DNA of 64,000 bases from Martelella mediterranea. GTDB taxonomy: Bacteria; Pseudomonadota; Alphaproteobacteria; Rhizobiales; Rhizobiaceae. Positions within the stretch are counted from its first letter, which is position 1. Each line of letters opens with the position of its first letter. The notes beneath the pieces were generated by a model. That model was not told the DNA's origin and searched no databases. It saw nothing but the letters and a program-made list of their open reading frames with translations. The DNA is taken from the NCBI GenBank assembly GCA_003001975.1, contig PVUG01000013.1, forward strand, positions 1-64,000, in the 5' to 3' direction. The position numbers and the translations under genes are program-made. Positions 1 through 8,024 of the stretch are shown here, in pieces.

Positions 1-530
1 GGTGGTGTCCTTCAGGTTAGTCTTGAACAACCCGACCCTACCGGAAATCTCCGATGGCTATGAAATCCTGTTACACCACGCGCTGGGACACGATCGGCAC
101 CCCAGACGGCGCTGCTCTGCGATATTGGCTTCGCGCTCCCTATTTTTCTGAATGATCTGATAGCTGATTGCGACAATCGCGCTTGGGAGTGCCGAAAGCT
201 GCGATCGAACCTCTCTCTGCTTTCAAAGGAGGTCTTCCACTTGTGAAATTACCGATGTGGCATTTGTGATCTGCACTACAGCCATAGCCTGTGGGAGCCG
301 GGACGATCTCAAGACCAGCTTTCTTCCTGCGCCCTCTGATGCGTCTCGCCATCCAGGCACAATCGAGGTGTGAGCAGTAACTGCAAAAAGCACCGCTTCG
401 TTATCGGCATTTCCTGTCGGCGCCCATGCAGGTCCTCAATTTCAACGTCATTTCACTTGTGCGATGGTAAACTGGAGTTGATTGATATATATATAATTTT
501 CAATTATAAGTTGTTAGTAAAGAATGTGAA
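1..530. other. Intergenic or degenerate sequence at window edge
   Basis: No gene can be supported here. A plus-strand frame is open from base 2 to about 151 and could be the tail of a gene that starts before the window, but its translation has no recognisable motif. The last 100 bases before the next gene are strongly AT-rich, unlike most of the window. Confidence 0.5.
492..497 (+). promoter_or_regulatory. Candidate -10 box of the beta-propeller gene
   Basis: TATAAT lies in an AT-rich tract 34 bases before the first ATG of the next gene. I see no convincing -35 at 16-18 bases upstream, so this is only a suggestion. Confidence 0.3.
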
Positions 531-1958
531 ATGCTTGTTATGTCCACAGGACCCAAAAGACCCATGCAATCGAAATCAGGTCATCTGGCAGCTGAATCGG
601 CGGCTCCCGTATGGAGCGCCCCATCGCTTCTCCTGACGGACCGGACGGCTGCCGGGCCGCGCTGCACTTGTCTGAACGGTGTTACCTGGGTGGTCTGGAA
701 GGATTTCCAGTCCAGCGAAATTTTTTATACCTATGGGCGGGACGGTGAATGGAACCCGCCAGTGTCTCGCGGCATCCGGACCGTGTCGGCGCCGACGATC
801 ACGGCTCACAACAACCAAATTTATATCGCCTGGCGGAATTTCACTGATAATTTTATCTTTTGGTCGGCTTATAGCGGCGCGGGCTGGAGTATGCCGTCAC
901 CGGTTCCCGGCGCCAGGACCTTCGAAAACCCGACGCTTGCCAGCTATGACGGCAAGCTCTACATGGCTTGCAATGCCGGGGGGTATGCCGGACAGACCGC
1001 TGAGCTCTCCTATAACTGGTTTGACGGGGAGAGTTGGTCTGAGCCGCAACAGTCCGGCTTGTCCGTCTACAGCGGCCCGGCAATGGCGACCCATGACAAT
1101 GCACTTTATATCGTCGTTTGTCCCGGTCGCGGCCAACCCATCGCCTGGTGCCGGATTGTTTCAGGCTCGGTGACCGGCAGGTGGTATGCGGATCAGGATA
1201 AAGTGACCGATTCCGGGCCGGCGCTTGCAAGCGATGGCGACCAGTTGTGGTTTATGTGGAAGGAACGTTACCGGTCGTCCCTGGCGTCTGCGGCCTGGGC
1301 TGAAGATACCGGTTGGGGGGAAACGGGACAGGTCAATGGATCGGAAACGATATTTTCACCTGGCTTGTGTGGTGACTTTTCCGGTCTTCGGACGGTTTGG
1401 AAAAACTATTCCAACAGTAGTTTGTGCACAAATACGCTTGCTGTCACCGGTGGCAGGGACAACCTGGTGTCGGGGTCAACAAGCCCGGGAAATTATGTGA
1501 CAGTCTCCCTGACAAAGGGCGAGATGTCCCAATCATATTCGCCGGTGCAGGCCGACGACGATGGCAGGTGGTCGACATGCATCTTTGCTAGACTGTCTGA
1601 TGGAAATATCATCAAGGCCACCACCTCTTTTGAAAAGGACGGCCGGCAATCCGACGAATATGTTAGGGTAGTGGGTATGTCGCAATCCGGACCTCTCCTT
1701 ATCGACAGCGTCACGCCGGCGGGCGTTTCCGGATACGCCCCACAGCCCGGCCAAATTATCAAAGGCTGGCGGTCGAGCGATGGATTACTGGTTGTGGCCT
1801 ATACGATGCCATCTAACAGCAGCAAACGTTTCGAAGCGCCGTATCTATTCTATGGCGCCTACAAATATGGTGACACCATCAATCTCGTTTCGCAGTTTCC
1901 TGATAATGGCACAATGACAAAATTTAGTGGCGGGCCGGCGCCTTATTCCTATCCCTGA
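531..1958 (+). CDS. Beta-propeller protein with C-terminal Ig-like module
   Basis: A 475-residue protein of unknown function. Residues about 40-310 hold at least five imperfect repeats of roughly 50 residues, each centred on a pattern like GPALA-x-DGDQLWFMW or APTITAHNNQIYIAW, which is typical of beta-propeller (sialidase- or lectin-like) blades. Residues about 320-395 resemble a bacterial Ig-like module (VSGSTSPGNYVTVSL, then DDGRWS, then DGNIIKA), like the two small proteins near 14 kb. There is no signal peptide or membrane segment. The start is uncertain: ATGs at 531, 540 and 564 all lack a good ribosome site. Base composition is more AT-rich than its neighbours, suggesting acquired DNA. 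Carbohydrate binding is an inference from fold only. Confidence 0.6.
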   Translation: MLVMSTGPKRPMQSKSGHLAAESAAPVWSAPSLLLTDRTAAGPRCTCLNGVTWVVWKDFQSSEIFYTYGRDGEWNPPVSRGIRTVSAPTITAHNNQIYIAWRNFTDNFIFWSAYSGAGWSMPSPVPGARTFENPTLASYDGKLYMACNAGGYAGQTAELSYNWFDGESWSEPQQSGLSVYSGPAMATHDNALYIVVCPGRGQPIAWCRIVSGSVTGRWYADQDKVTDSGPALASDGDQLWFMWKERYRSSLASAAWAEDTGWGETGQVNGSETIFSPGLCGDFSGLRTVWKNYSNSSLCTNTLAVTGGRDNLVSGSTSPGNYVTVSLTKGEMSQSYSPVQADDDGRWSTCIFARLSDGNIIKATTSFEKDGRQSDEYVRVVGMSQSGPLLIDSVTPAGVSGYAPQPGQIIKGWRSSDGLLVVAYTMPSNSSKRFEAPYLFYGAYKYGDTINLVSQFPDNGTMTKFSGGPAPYSYP

Positions 1959-2021
1959 GATATCCACGCTGACAGCGCCCGACGATGTGTGTACTTCTTC
2001 AGAATAAACGCTTGACTCTCT

Positions 2022-2037
2022 TATAATGGAATTCCAT
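2022..2037 (+). promoter_or_regulatory. TATAAT box fused to a 12-bp palindrome before the XRE gene
   Basis: TATAAT (2022-2027) runs into the perfect palindrome ATGGAATTCCAT (2026-2037), 10 bases before the ATG at 2047. A palindrome on a -10 box would suit autorepression by the XRE regulator that follows. If this is the promoter, the upstream ATG at 2026 cannot be the start. Confidence 0.35.
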
Positions 2038-2046
2038 GATCTCATC

Positions 2047-2622
2047 ATGGAAAATATCGATCTCACCTTTGACCGGACCATTGCGCTCAACCTCAAGCGG
2101 CTTCGCGCCGAAAAGGGGCTGACCCTTGACCGGCTTGCCGAATATTCCGATGTCAGTCGGGCGATGATCTCGCGCATCGAGCGGGCTGAGGCGTCGCCTT
2201 CGGCCCTGGTGCTGGCCAAGCTCTGTGCCGCGCTCGGCACTTCGCTTTCTGCTTTCTTTGCCGATGCCGACAGGCCGTTCGATCCGTTGTCGCGGCGGGC
2301 CGATCAGCCGGTCTGGCGCGATCCCGAGACAGGCTATTCGCGCCGTTCGATTTCGCCTGCGGGCACCGGATCGTCGGTCGATATCGTGCTGATCCGTTTT
2401 CCGGCCGGCGGCCGTATTGCCTACCCGCCCAAGCATGGCGCCGAGGGATTGAACCAGCATATCTGGGTGCTGTCGGGCGTTCTCGATGTCACTTTCGGCG
2501 AGGAGAACTGTCAGCTTTCCAAAGGGGACTGCCTGTTCATGCCGGTCGCCGAACCGCATGTTTTTTCAAACCCGGGCCAGGTCGACGTCACCTATTCCGT
2601 GATCATTGAACGCGCACCATAG
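2047..2622 (+). CDS. XRE-family regulator with cupin domain
   Basis: A 191-residue DNA-binding regulator. An N-terminal helix-turn-helix of the Cro/CI type (NLKRLRAEKGLTLDRLAE, SRAMISRIERAEASPS) spans about residues 10-65 and a C-terminal cupin about 110-185 (GLNQHIWVLSGVLDV, KGDCLFMPVAEPHVF), the usual build of small-molecule-responsive XRE-cupin regulators. The gene ends 9 bases before a GNAT acetyltransferase, so the two are probably one transcription unit and the acetyltransferase a likely target. An in-frame ATG at 2026 would add 7 residues; I prefer 2047 because the earlier one sits on a TATAAT box. The ligand is unknown. Confidence 0.85.
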   Translation: MENIDLTFDRTIALNLKRLRAEKGLTLDRLAEYSDVSRAMISRIERAEASPSALVLAKLCAALGTSLSAFFADADRPFDPLSRRADQPVWRDPETGYSRRSISPAGTGSSVDIVLIRFPAGGRIAYPPKHGAEGLNQHIWVLSGVLDVTFGEENCQLSKGDCLFMPVAEPHVFSNPGQVDVTYSVIIERAP

Positions 2623-2631
2623 ACAGGGTTT

Positions 2632-3162
2632 ATGATGGAAATCACGCTCCTGAACGGGCAGCAGGCCGAAGCCGCCATCCCCGCACTTTCAGCACTTCTG
2701 GCCGACAGTATCGAAGACAATGCCTCCATGGGCTTCATGGCGCCCTATGATAACGAAGGGGTTGAAACCTACTGGCAGCAGGTGGCCGCGGGGGTCGCCG
2801 CCGGTTCCCTTGTGCTTCTGGCGGCTGAGATCGAGGGTGAAATCGTCGGGACGGTGCAGGCCGGTTTTGCCCAGAAACCCAATCAGCCGCATCGCGCCGA
2901 CGTGATGAAGCTGATCGTTCACCGCAAGGTTCGGGGACAGGGGATTGCCCGCAAGCTGATGGAAACACTGGATGCGGTCTGCATCGAAGCGGATCGATGG
3001 CTTCTGGTGCTCGACACGGCGACGGGAAGCGATGCCGAGGCCATTTATCCGCGCCTTGGCTGGCAGCGGGTGGGCGTTGTTCCCGACTATGCGCTTTATC
3101 CCGAAGGCGGTTATTGCGGCACCACGTTCTTCTACAAACGGCTCGGTGATCAGCCACGGTAA
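2632..3162 (+). CDS. GNAT-family N-acetyltransferase
   Basis: A 176-residue acetyl-CoA-dependent N-acetyltransferase. The acetyl-CoA-binding motif A is seen as MKLIVHRKVRGQGIARKLME around residues 90-108 (the R/Q-x-x-G-x-G/A loop), followed by a motif-B-like LVLDTATGSDAEAIYPRLGWQRVGVVPDYAL, where the YxxxGW turn is typical of the family. It follows the XRE-cupin regulator after 9 bases. Such pairs are common, and some act on antibiotics or amino compounds, but the substrate cannot be read from the sequence. Two adjacent ATGs (2632 and 2635) are possible starts. Confidence 0.85.
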   Translation: MMEITLLNGQQAEAAIPALSALLADSIEDNASMGFMAPYDNEGVETYWQQVAAGVAAGSLVLLAAEIEGEIVGTVQAGFAQKPNQPHRADVMKLIVHRKVRGQGIARKLMETLDAVCIEADRWLLVLDTATGSDAEAIYPRLGWQRVGVVPDYALYPEGGYCGTTFFYKRLGDQPR

Positions 3163-3311
3163 AAGCCGTTATTTTCGTTCCGGGACGGCGGGGCCGGACG
3201 GGCAAATGGCATGCCGCTGCAATTGTCCGGCCGAACTTGTCGTGTGTTGTGGATTTTGCGTCAGAATGGGGCTACCGAAAGGGAGTAACTCTTGAATGAA
3301 GGGGCCTCGAA

Positions 3312-4349
3312 ATGCGTGTTATCTACTCCGAAGACCACAAGCTGCGTGATGCCAGAACCGAGCTGCATGGCGGTGAACTGGTGCAGCCCTTCGAGGGACC
3401 TTTCCGGGTTGAGTGGATCCGCGCGGCGTTGAAGCAAAAGGGCTTTGCCGACGAGGTCGCGCCGACCCGATATGATCTTTCCGTGCCGCTGAAACTGCAT
3501 GATGCGGGCTATCTCGCATTTCTTGAAACGGTATGGGAGCGCTGGCTTTCAGCCGGCTTCACCACAGAGGCAATCCCGATTTCGCTGCCGGTTCGTCGCT
3601 CTGATCATGCCCGCCCGCCACACAATATCGACGGTCTCATCGGTTACTATGCCAATTCCGTCGAAACCTCGATCACCGAGGGCACCTATCAGGCCGCACT
3701 GGCGGCCAAGGATTGCGCCATGACCGGGGCCGACTATCTGAGCAAAGGGAACCGCTTTGCTTTTGCGCTCTGCCGTCCGCCGGGCCATCATGCCGGTATC
3801 GACCTGTTCGGCGGCTACTGCTTCCTGAACAACGCTGCGATTGCCGCCCAGCGGCTGCGCGACAACGGCGCGAAAAAGGTTGCGATTCTCGATGTCGATT
3901 TCCACCATGGCAATGGCACACAGGATGTCACCTATGAGCGGGATGACATTTTCTTTGCCTCGCTGCATGGCGAGCCGGACCATGCATTTCCCTATTTCTG
4001 GGGCCACAAGGAAGAAATCGGCAAGGGCAGGGGCGAGGGCTTCAACGCCAATTTCCCGATGCTGCGCAATACCGCCTGGCCGGTCTACAGCGAAACGCTG
4101 GAGGCGGCGCTGGAGCGGATTTCGGCTTTCGGCGCCGAGGCGCTGGTGCTGTCGCTCGGCGTTGATACCTTCGAGAAGGACCCGATTTCCTTCTTCCGCC
4201 TCAAGACCGAGGATTTCCTCACCATGGGGACACGCATTGCCGCATGCGGATTGCCGGTGCTGACCGTCATGGAGGGCGGCTACGGCGTGCATGAGATTGG
4301 CGACAATGTTGCCAATGTTCTGATCGGGTTGGAAAACGGCAAAGCCTGA
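3312..4349 (+). CDS. Histone-deacetylase family protein, acetylpolyamine amidohydrolase type
   Basis: A 345-residue zinc-dependent deacetylase. Visible active-site motifs are RPPGHHA (tandem His), GGYCFLNNAAIAA, the metal ligands in DVDFHHGNGTQD, SLGVDTFEKDP with the third metal Asp, and EGGYGV with the catalytic Tyr. The FEKDP after the Asp and the long loop before the RPPGHH motif fit the acetylpolyamine amidohydrolase group rather than acetoin-utilisation AcuC. The likely reaction is removal of acetyl groups from small amines such as acetylputrescine. It starts at ATG 3312 after GGGGCCTCGAA and stands alone. The exact substrate is inference. Confidence 0.88.
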   Translation: MRVIYSEDHKLRDARTELHGGELVQPFEGPFRVEWIRAALKQKGFADEVAPTRYDLSVPLKLHDAGYLAFLETVWERWLSAGFTTEAIPISLPVRRSDHARPPHNIDGLIGYYANSVETSITEGTYQAALAAKDCAMTGADYLSKGNRFAFALCRPPGHHAGIDLFGGYCFLNNAAIAAQRLRDNGAKKVAILDVDFHHGNGTQDVTYERDDIFFASLHGEPDHAFPYFWGHKEEIGKGRGEGFNANFPMLRNTAWPVYSETLEAALERISAFGAEALVLSLGVDTFEKDPISFFRLKTEDFLTMGTRIAACGLPVLTVMEGGYGVHEIGDNVANVLIGLENGKA

Positions 4350-4386
4350 ACGGCCGTCCAGGGCGACATATTTTCGATGCCTTTTG

Positions 4387-4418
4387 CGTTAATGTTGCAT
4401 TCAGGTTGAATGTTCTAA
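4387..4418 (+). promoter_or_regulatory. Upstream box shared by the two BA14K genes, copy 1
   Basis: The pattern CGTTAAT-N6-TTCAG-N-TTG-N-AT-N-T-N2-TA occurs here and, with identical internal spacing, at 5249-5280. Each copy lies 70-80 bases before a start codon. This implies a shared promoter element or regulator site. Confidence 0.5.
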
Positions 4419-4497
4419 CGAGACGACCCAGGATTGCGGACGGGTCGCTTATGCGGTGATCCGCCGACGCTTCCGATGTTTGTTCAGGAGGCAGCTC

Positions 4498-5169
4498 ATG
4501 TTCAAGACAGCGAGAAAGGCATTTGTTACACTTGTAACGGCGGGCATGTTGGCCTCGGCGGCCATCGTTCCCGCACAGGCGCGGCCCATGGGTGGATTCC
4601 ATGGCGGCGGCATGCATTTTCACGGCGGCGGGATGCCGCATGCCGGGGGATCGGCTTTTCACGGTGGTTTTCCCAGAGGCCCCGGGCCGGCGCTTCACGG
4701 CGGACTGCACCGGCCACCGGCGTTTCACCCCACAGGCAATCCCTATTGGCATGGCGGCCCCCCGCACGGCCACGGCCACGGGCATGGTGGCCCTCCCCAT
4801 GGGCACGGCGGTCCGCATTACGGACATGGCGGCCCGCATCATGGCCATCCGCCGCCGCCCTACAGGCCGTATCCCGTGCCCTATCCGGTGCCGGCCTATG
4901 GCGGCCCCTACGGCCCTTACGGACCCGGCTGGTATGGTGGGCCGTACTGGAACAACTGGGGCCCGGCCCTGACCTTCGGTGCAGGCGCTCTGATTGGCGG
5001 TGGGGTTGCCGCTGCGGCAACGAGCAGCAATACGGTACCGACCCAGGCGGGGATAAACCCCAAGCATTATCAATGGTGTGAGGATCACTACAAATCCTAC
5101 AGGGCGTCCGACAACACCTATCAGCCCTATCACGGGCCGCGCAAACAGTGCACCTCGCCGTATTACTGA
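4498..5169 (+). CDS. BA14K-family secreted His/Gly/Pro-rich protein
   Basis: A 223-residue exported protein. An N-terminal signal peptide ends near AIVPAQA. Residues about 25-140 are a low-complexity stretch of His, Gly and Pro (repeated HGHGGPP-like units), then a short hydrophobic segment (FGAGALIGGGVAAAA), and the BA14K signature at the C terminus: NPKHYQWCEDHYKSY, then YQPYHGPRKQC. BA14K proteins are rhizobial/Brucella cell-surface proteins with reported lectin-like or immunoreactive properties; the function here is unknown. The His-rich region could bind metal (inference). Start 4498 is set by AGGAGG 7 bases upstream. It is a tandem paralogue of the next gene. Confidence 0.85.
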   Translation: MFKTARKAFVTLVTAGMLASAAIVPAQARPMGGFHGGGMHFHGGGMPHAGGSAFHGGFPRGPGPALHGGLHRPPAFHPTGNPYWHGGPPHGHGHGHGGPPHGHGGPHYGHGGPHHGHPPPPYRPYPVPYPVPAYGGPYGPYGPGWYGGPYWNNWGPALTFGAGALIGGGVAAAATSSNTVPTQAGINPKHYQWCEDHYKSYRASDNTYQPYHGPRKQCTSPYY

Positions 5170-5248
5170 CAGGCCGGTGAAACACGATTTGTGAACGCAT
5201 GCGCTGTCATTTTACCGGCAGCGCGTGCACCCTATCTGGTTTCTGAAA

Positions 5249-5280
5249 CGTTAATCCCGGGTTCAGATTGGATCTATTAG
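5249..5280 (+). promoter_or_regulatory. Upstream box shared by the two BA14K genes, copy 2
   Basis: Second copy of the box at 4387-4418, with the same spacing between CGTTAAT, TTCAG, TTG and the final TA. It sits 70 bases before the second BA14K gene. Confidence 0.5.
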
Positions 5281-5349
5281 CATCTGCTTTGAAAGTAACG
5301 AATTCGGCGTCCGGTCGTTCGGCACTGAAGCAGAAAACAGGAGAAACAG

Positions 5350-5841
5350 ATGACCAGATTGGCAAACAAAACGGCAATCGCCGCAATTGCCTCCGCATTC
5401 ATGGCGGTAAGCGTTCTGCCTGCGGAAGCAATGCCGGTAATGAACCCGGCTTCCTCGGTCAGCGATAATATCGAGACGGTGCAGTATCGCGGTGGCGATC
5501 GCCGTCATCACGGTGGAGGCCATTACCGTCACGGCGGCAGGAACTATCACAATGGCCATCACAACAATCATGGCTGGGGCCATCGTCCGCCGCCCCGTCA
5601 CCATCGTTATGATGACGATAATGATTCATGGGTTCCGCTTGCCATTCTCGGCGCGGGCGCCCTCATCATCGGTGGCGCGGTTGCCTCAAACAACCAGCGG
5701 AGCCGGCCGCAGCAGGCTTACGGGCTCAATCCGAAGCACTATAACTGGTGCGAGTCGCGCTATCGCTCCTATCGCCCGAGCGATAACAGCTTCCAGCCCT
5801 ATCACGGGCCGCGCAAGCAGTGCCTGTCGCCGTATTACTGA
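5350..5841 (+). CDS. BA14K-family secreted protein, second copy
   Basis: A 163-residue exported protein with a signal peptide (cleavage near VLPAEA), a His/Asn/Gly-rich middle (GGDRRHHGGGHYRHGG), a hydrophobic stretch (LAILGAGALIIGGAVA) that may span the membrane, and a C-terminal BA14K signature (LNPKHYNWCESRYRSY, FQPYHGPRKQC) nearly identical to that of the preceding gene. AGGAG precedes the ATG by 7 bases. A strong intrinsic terminator follows. The pair probably arose by duplication followed by divergence of the low-complexity middle; only the C-terminal 40 residues stay closely alike. Function unknown. Confidence 0.87.
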   Translation: MTRLANKTAIAAIASAFMAVSVLPAEAMPVMNPASSVSDNIETVQYRGGDRRHHGGGHYRHGGRNYHNGHHNNHGWGHRPPPRHHRYDDDNDSWVPLAILGAGALIIGGAVASNNQRSRPQQAYGLNPKHYNWCESRYRSYRPSDNSFQPYHGPRKQCLSPYY

Positions 5842-5864
5842 TTTCGGCGCATGCCATGAGAACG

Positions 5865-5898
5865 AAAACCCCGGCGGCCAGTGGCCCCGGGGTTTTTT
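5865..5898 (+). terminator. Rho-independent terminator of second BA14K gene
   Basis: AAAACCCCGG and CCGGGGTTTT form a 10-bp stem with a small GGCC/GGCC inner stem in the loop, followed by a T run, 23 bases after the stop codon. Confidence 0.85.
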
Positions 5899-5906
5899 AT
5901 GTCCTG

Positions 5907-5942
5907 GATCATCGGGCGGTTCATCTGAACCGCCCGATGATC
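5907..5942 (-). terminator. 17-bp perfect hairpin at the end of the methyltransferase gene
   Basis: A 17-base arm (GATCATCGGGCGGTTCA) and its exact reverse complement are separated by two bases. The stop codon of the minus-strand methyltransferase touches its right edge. There is no T run, so it may stabilise the 3' end or act as a barrier between convergent genes. Confidence 0.6.
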
Positions 5943-7195
5943 TAACCGCGGCTGAGGAAGGCAACCGCCTCCACATGGGCGCTTCGGAAAAACTGGTCGA
6001 TCGGAACAACCCTGTCGATGCGATAACCGCCCGCCTTCAGGATTGCCAGATCGCGACCAAGTGTCTGCGGATTGCATGACACCGCAACAATGCGCGGTAC
6101 CGCAGAACGCGCCAGTTCTTCGGCCTGTTCTTTTGCCCCGGCGCGCGGCGGGTCGAACACGACGCCGTCATAGGGCGCCAGTTCGCGCGGCAGAAGCGGA
6201 CGGCGGAAAAGGTCGCGCCGCTCGGTCGTCACCTGCCGCAGACCCTGCCGGTTTCGCGCCGCCTGATCCAGCGCGGCCAGCGCCGGTCCGTCGAACTCCA
6301 CGGCATGAACGCGTGCTTTTTCCGCCAGCCGGAGTGCGAATGTACCGAAGCCGCTGAACAGGTCTGCCACACGCTTGCGGCCTTTCAGGTGTTTGAGAAC
6401 CAGTGCGGCCATGGCCTCTTCCGCAGCGCGCGTTGCCTGGGCAAAACCGGCGGGCGGCGGCAGAATTCTGGTGCCCGCCATTTCGAGCGCGGCTTTCACC
6501 GGTTCCACGACGATTTCGTCACCGATTGTCAGCCGGGCGATGCCCTTGACGGTCATGACCGCGCGAATTGCGGCCTGCCGGCGTTTTTCAGACGGGGTCG
6601 CTATATCGGTAAAGCTGATGTCGAGGCCGGTCTGCGTTTCCAGCACGGCGATACGGAACGGTTCGCCGGAGGAGACCAGTATGCCGGCAAGAAGCTTCAG
6701 TGCGGGCAGGCGCGCAAACAGCGTCGGCGTCAGCACCGGACATTCCTCGATGGCAACGATGTGATGGCTTTCCGGGCTGGAAAAACCGAGCAGGATGCCC
6801 TTTTCTGTGCGTCGACCGGCAAAGCTTGCCCGTCTGCGCTCGCCGGGCCCTGATGGCACCAGCGGCGCGACGGGACAGTCGATACCGTGGGCGGCAAGCG
6901 CATCGATCACCACCTGCCGCTTGAAGGCATCATAGGCGCTGCGCTCGAGATGTTGCAGGGAACAGCCGCCACAGGTGCCGTTCTCGCCGTCCGGGCCGAA
7001 ATGGCGACAGAGGGGAGCGATGCGCTCGGGCGACGTCTCCAGCAGCGACAGCATTGTCGCTTTCGATTTCTCTCGCGCGACGGTGACCTTCTCTCCGGGC
7101 AGGGTGAAGGGGATATAGACCGGTCCTTCGGCGCTTGCAGCAATGCCGTCGCCCTGGCTTCCGAGCCGTTCGATTACAAATGTTTCAGCAGCCAT
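5942..7195 (-). CDS. Class I SAM-dependent RNA m5U methyltransferase (RlmD/TrmA-like)
   Basis: A 417-residue enzyme that methylates C5 of a uridine in RNA, most likely 23S rRNA. It has an N-terminal TRAM-like domain (residues 1-60), Fe-S ligands in CRHFGPDGENGTCGGC, a Rossmann core with ADLFSGFGTFALRLA (SAM motif I), FDPPRAGA (motif IV) and the catalytic Cys in VAVSCNPQTLGRDL. The Fe-S cysteines favour the RlmD/RumA group over TrmA. The frame is open for another 122 codons upstream, but those overlap tlyA; ATG 7195 is right because it overlaps the tlyA stop by only 11 bases, making the two a coupled operon. Confidence 0.9.
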   Translation of the reverse strand: MAAETFVIERLGSQGDGIAASAEGPVYIPFTLPGEKVTVAREKSKATMLSLLETSPERIAPLCRHFGPDGENGTCGGCSLQHLERSAYDAFKRQVVIDALAAHGIDCPVAPLVPSGPGERRRASFAGRRTEKGILLGFSSPESHHIVAIEECPVLTPTLFARLPALKLLAGILVSSGEPFRIAVLETQTGLDISFTDIATPSEKRRQAAIRAVMTVKGIARLTIGDEIVVEPVKAALEMAGTRILPPPAGFAQATRAAEEAMAALVLKHLKGRKRVADLFSGFGTFALRLAEKARVHAVEFDGPALAALDQAARNRQGLRQVTTERRDLFRRPLLPRELAPYDGVVFDPPRAGAKEQAEELARSAVPRIVAVSCNPQTLGRDLAILKAGGYRIDRVVPIDQFFRSAHVEAVAFLSRG

Positions 7196-7964
7196 GGCGG
7201 TCCTGTTTTCCGGTTGCGCCGGGCTTTTTGCCGGCAAGCAGATATTCGCGGTTTCCGTCTCCGCCTTCAATCGGCGAGGGGGCGATGCCGAAGCTTTCCC
7301 ATCCCTGCCCGTCAACGAGCCAGGTTTCGAGTTCGGCGGCAATTTCCGGGCCGAGCGCTGCATCCCTGAGCAGGCCCTTCTTGCCGATATTCGCCTTGCC
7401 GGCCTCAAACTGCGGCTTGACCAGCAACACGCAGAATGCGCCGGGTTCGGCCAGCGAAAGCGCAGGCGGCAGGGCAAGCTTGAGCGAAATGAACGAGACA
7501 TCGGAGACCACGAAGTCGACAGGCCTTTCGCCGATGTCGTCACGCGAAAGATGCCGCGCATTCACACCCTCGATATTGGTCACGCGCGGGCTATCGGCAA
7601 TCCGTGCCGCCATCTGGTCATGCCCGACATCGATGGCAGTCACATGGGCCGCGCCGCGTTCCAGCAGAACCTGCGTGAAACCGCCGGTGGAAGCGCCGAT
7701 ATCGAGCGCGTTCGCATCCTTCGGCGACAGGGCGAAATGGTCGAGCGCGGCAATCAGCTTCAGCGCCGCGCGGGAGACATAACCGCCGGCCGGATCTTCA
7801 ACCGAAATCAGACTGTCGGGCGAAACGGTTTCACCCGGCTTCCTGGCGGTTTTTCCGTTGACGCTGACGGCGCCGCGCAAAATGGCATCGCGCGCCCTCG
7901 AGCGGGTTTCAAAATGGTTGAGGCTGACCAGAAGCTGGTCGAGGCGCCGGGCGGTATCGGTCAT
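7185..7964 (-). CDS. tlyA: TlyA-family rRNA 2'-O-methyltransferase
   Basis: A 259-residue protein of the TlyA/haemolysin A family. Residues 5-65 form an S4 RNA-binding domain (RLDQLLVSLNHFETRSRAR, VSVNGKTARKPGETV), followed by an FtsJ-like methyltransferase domain with GGYVSRAALKL, the SAM motif LDIGASTGGFTQVLLERGA, and the acidic motif FVVSDVSFISL. Family members methylate ribose 2'-OH groups of cytidines in 16S and 23S rRNA and affect capreomycin sensitivity; the haemolysin label is historical. It lies 60 bases after dxs and overlaps the next gene by 11 bases, so it is co-transcribed with both. Confidence 0.92.
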   Translation of the reverse strand: MTDTARRLDQLLVSLNHFETRSRARDAILRGAVSVNGKTARKPGETVSPDSLISVEDPAGGYVSRAALKLIAALDHFALSPKDANALDIGASTGGFTQVLLERGAAHVTAIDVGHDQMAARIADSPRVTNIEGVNARHLSRDDIGERPVDFVVSDVSFISLKLALPPALSLAEPGAFCVLLVKPQFEAGKANIGKKGLLRDAALGPEIAAELETWLVDGQGWESFGIAPSPIEGGDGNREYLLAGKKPGATGKQDRHGC

Positions 7965-8024
7965 AGCCGCTCCATGAACGCATTTTGCCGAAAGTGCAAG
8001 CGGCGGCGCCTGCGACAGCCCCTG

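Noticed and set aside
4590-4870. Short tandem repeats that might look like an array
   Set aside because: They encode the His/Gly/Pro-rich part of a BA14K-family protein; units are irregular and in frame, so not a CRISPR.
5942-7561. A longer 539-residue form of the RNA methyltransferase
   Set aside because: The extra 122 N-terminal residues would overlap most of the tlyA 3' half and match no family; ATG 7195 gives the normal protein.
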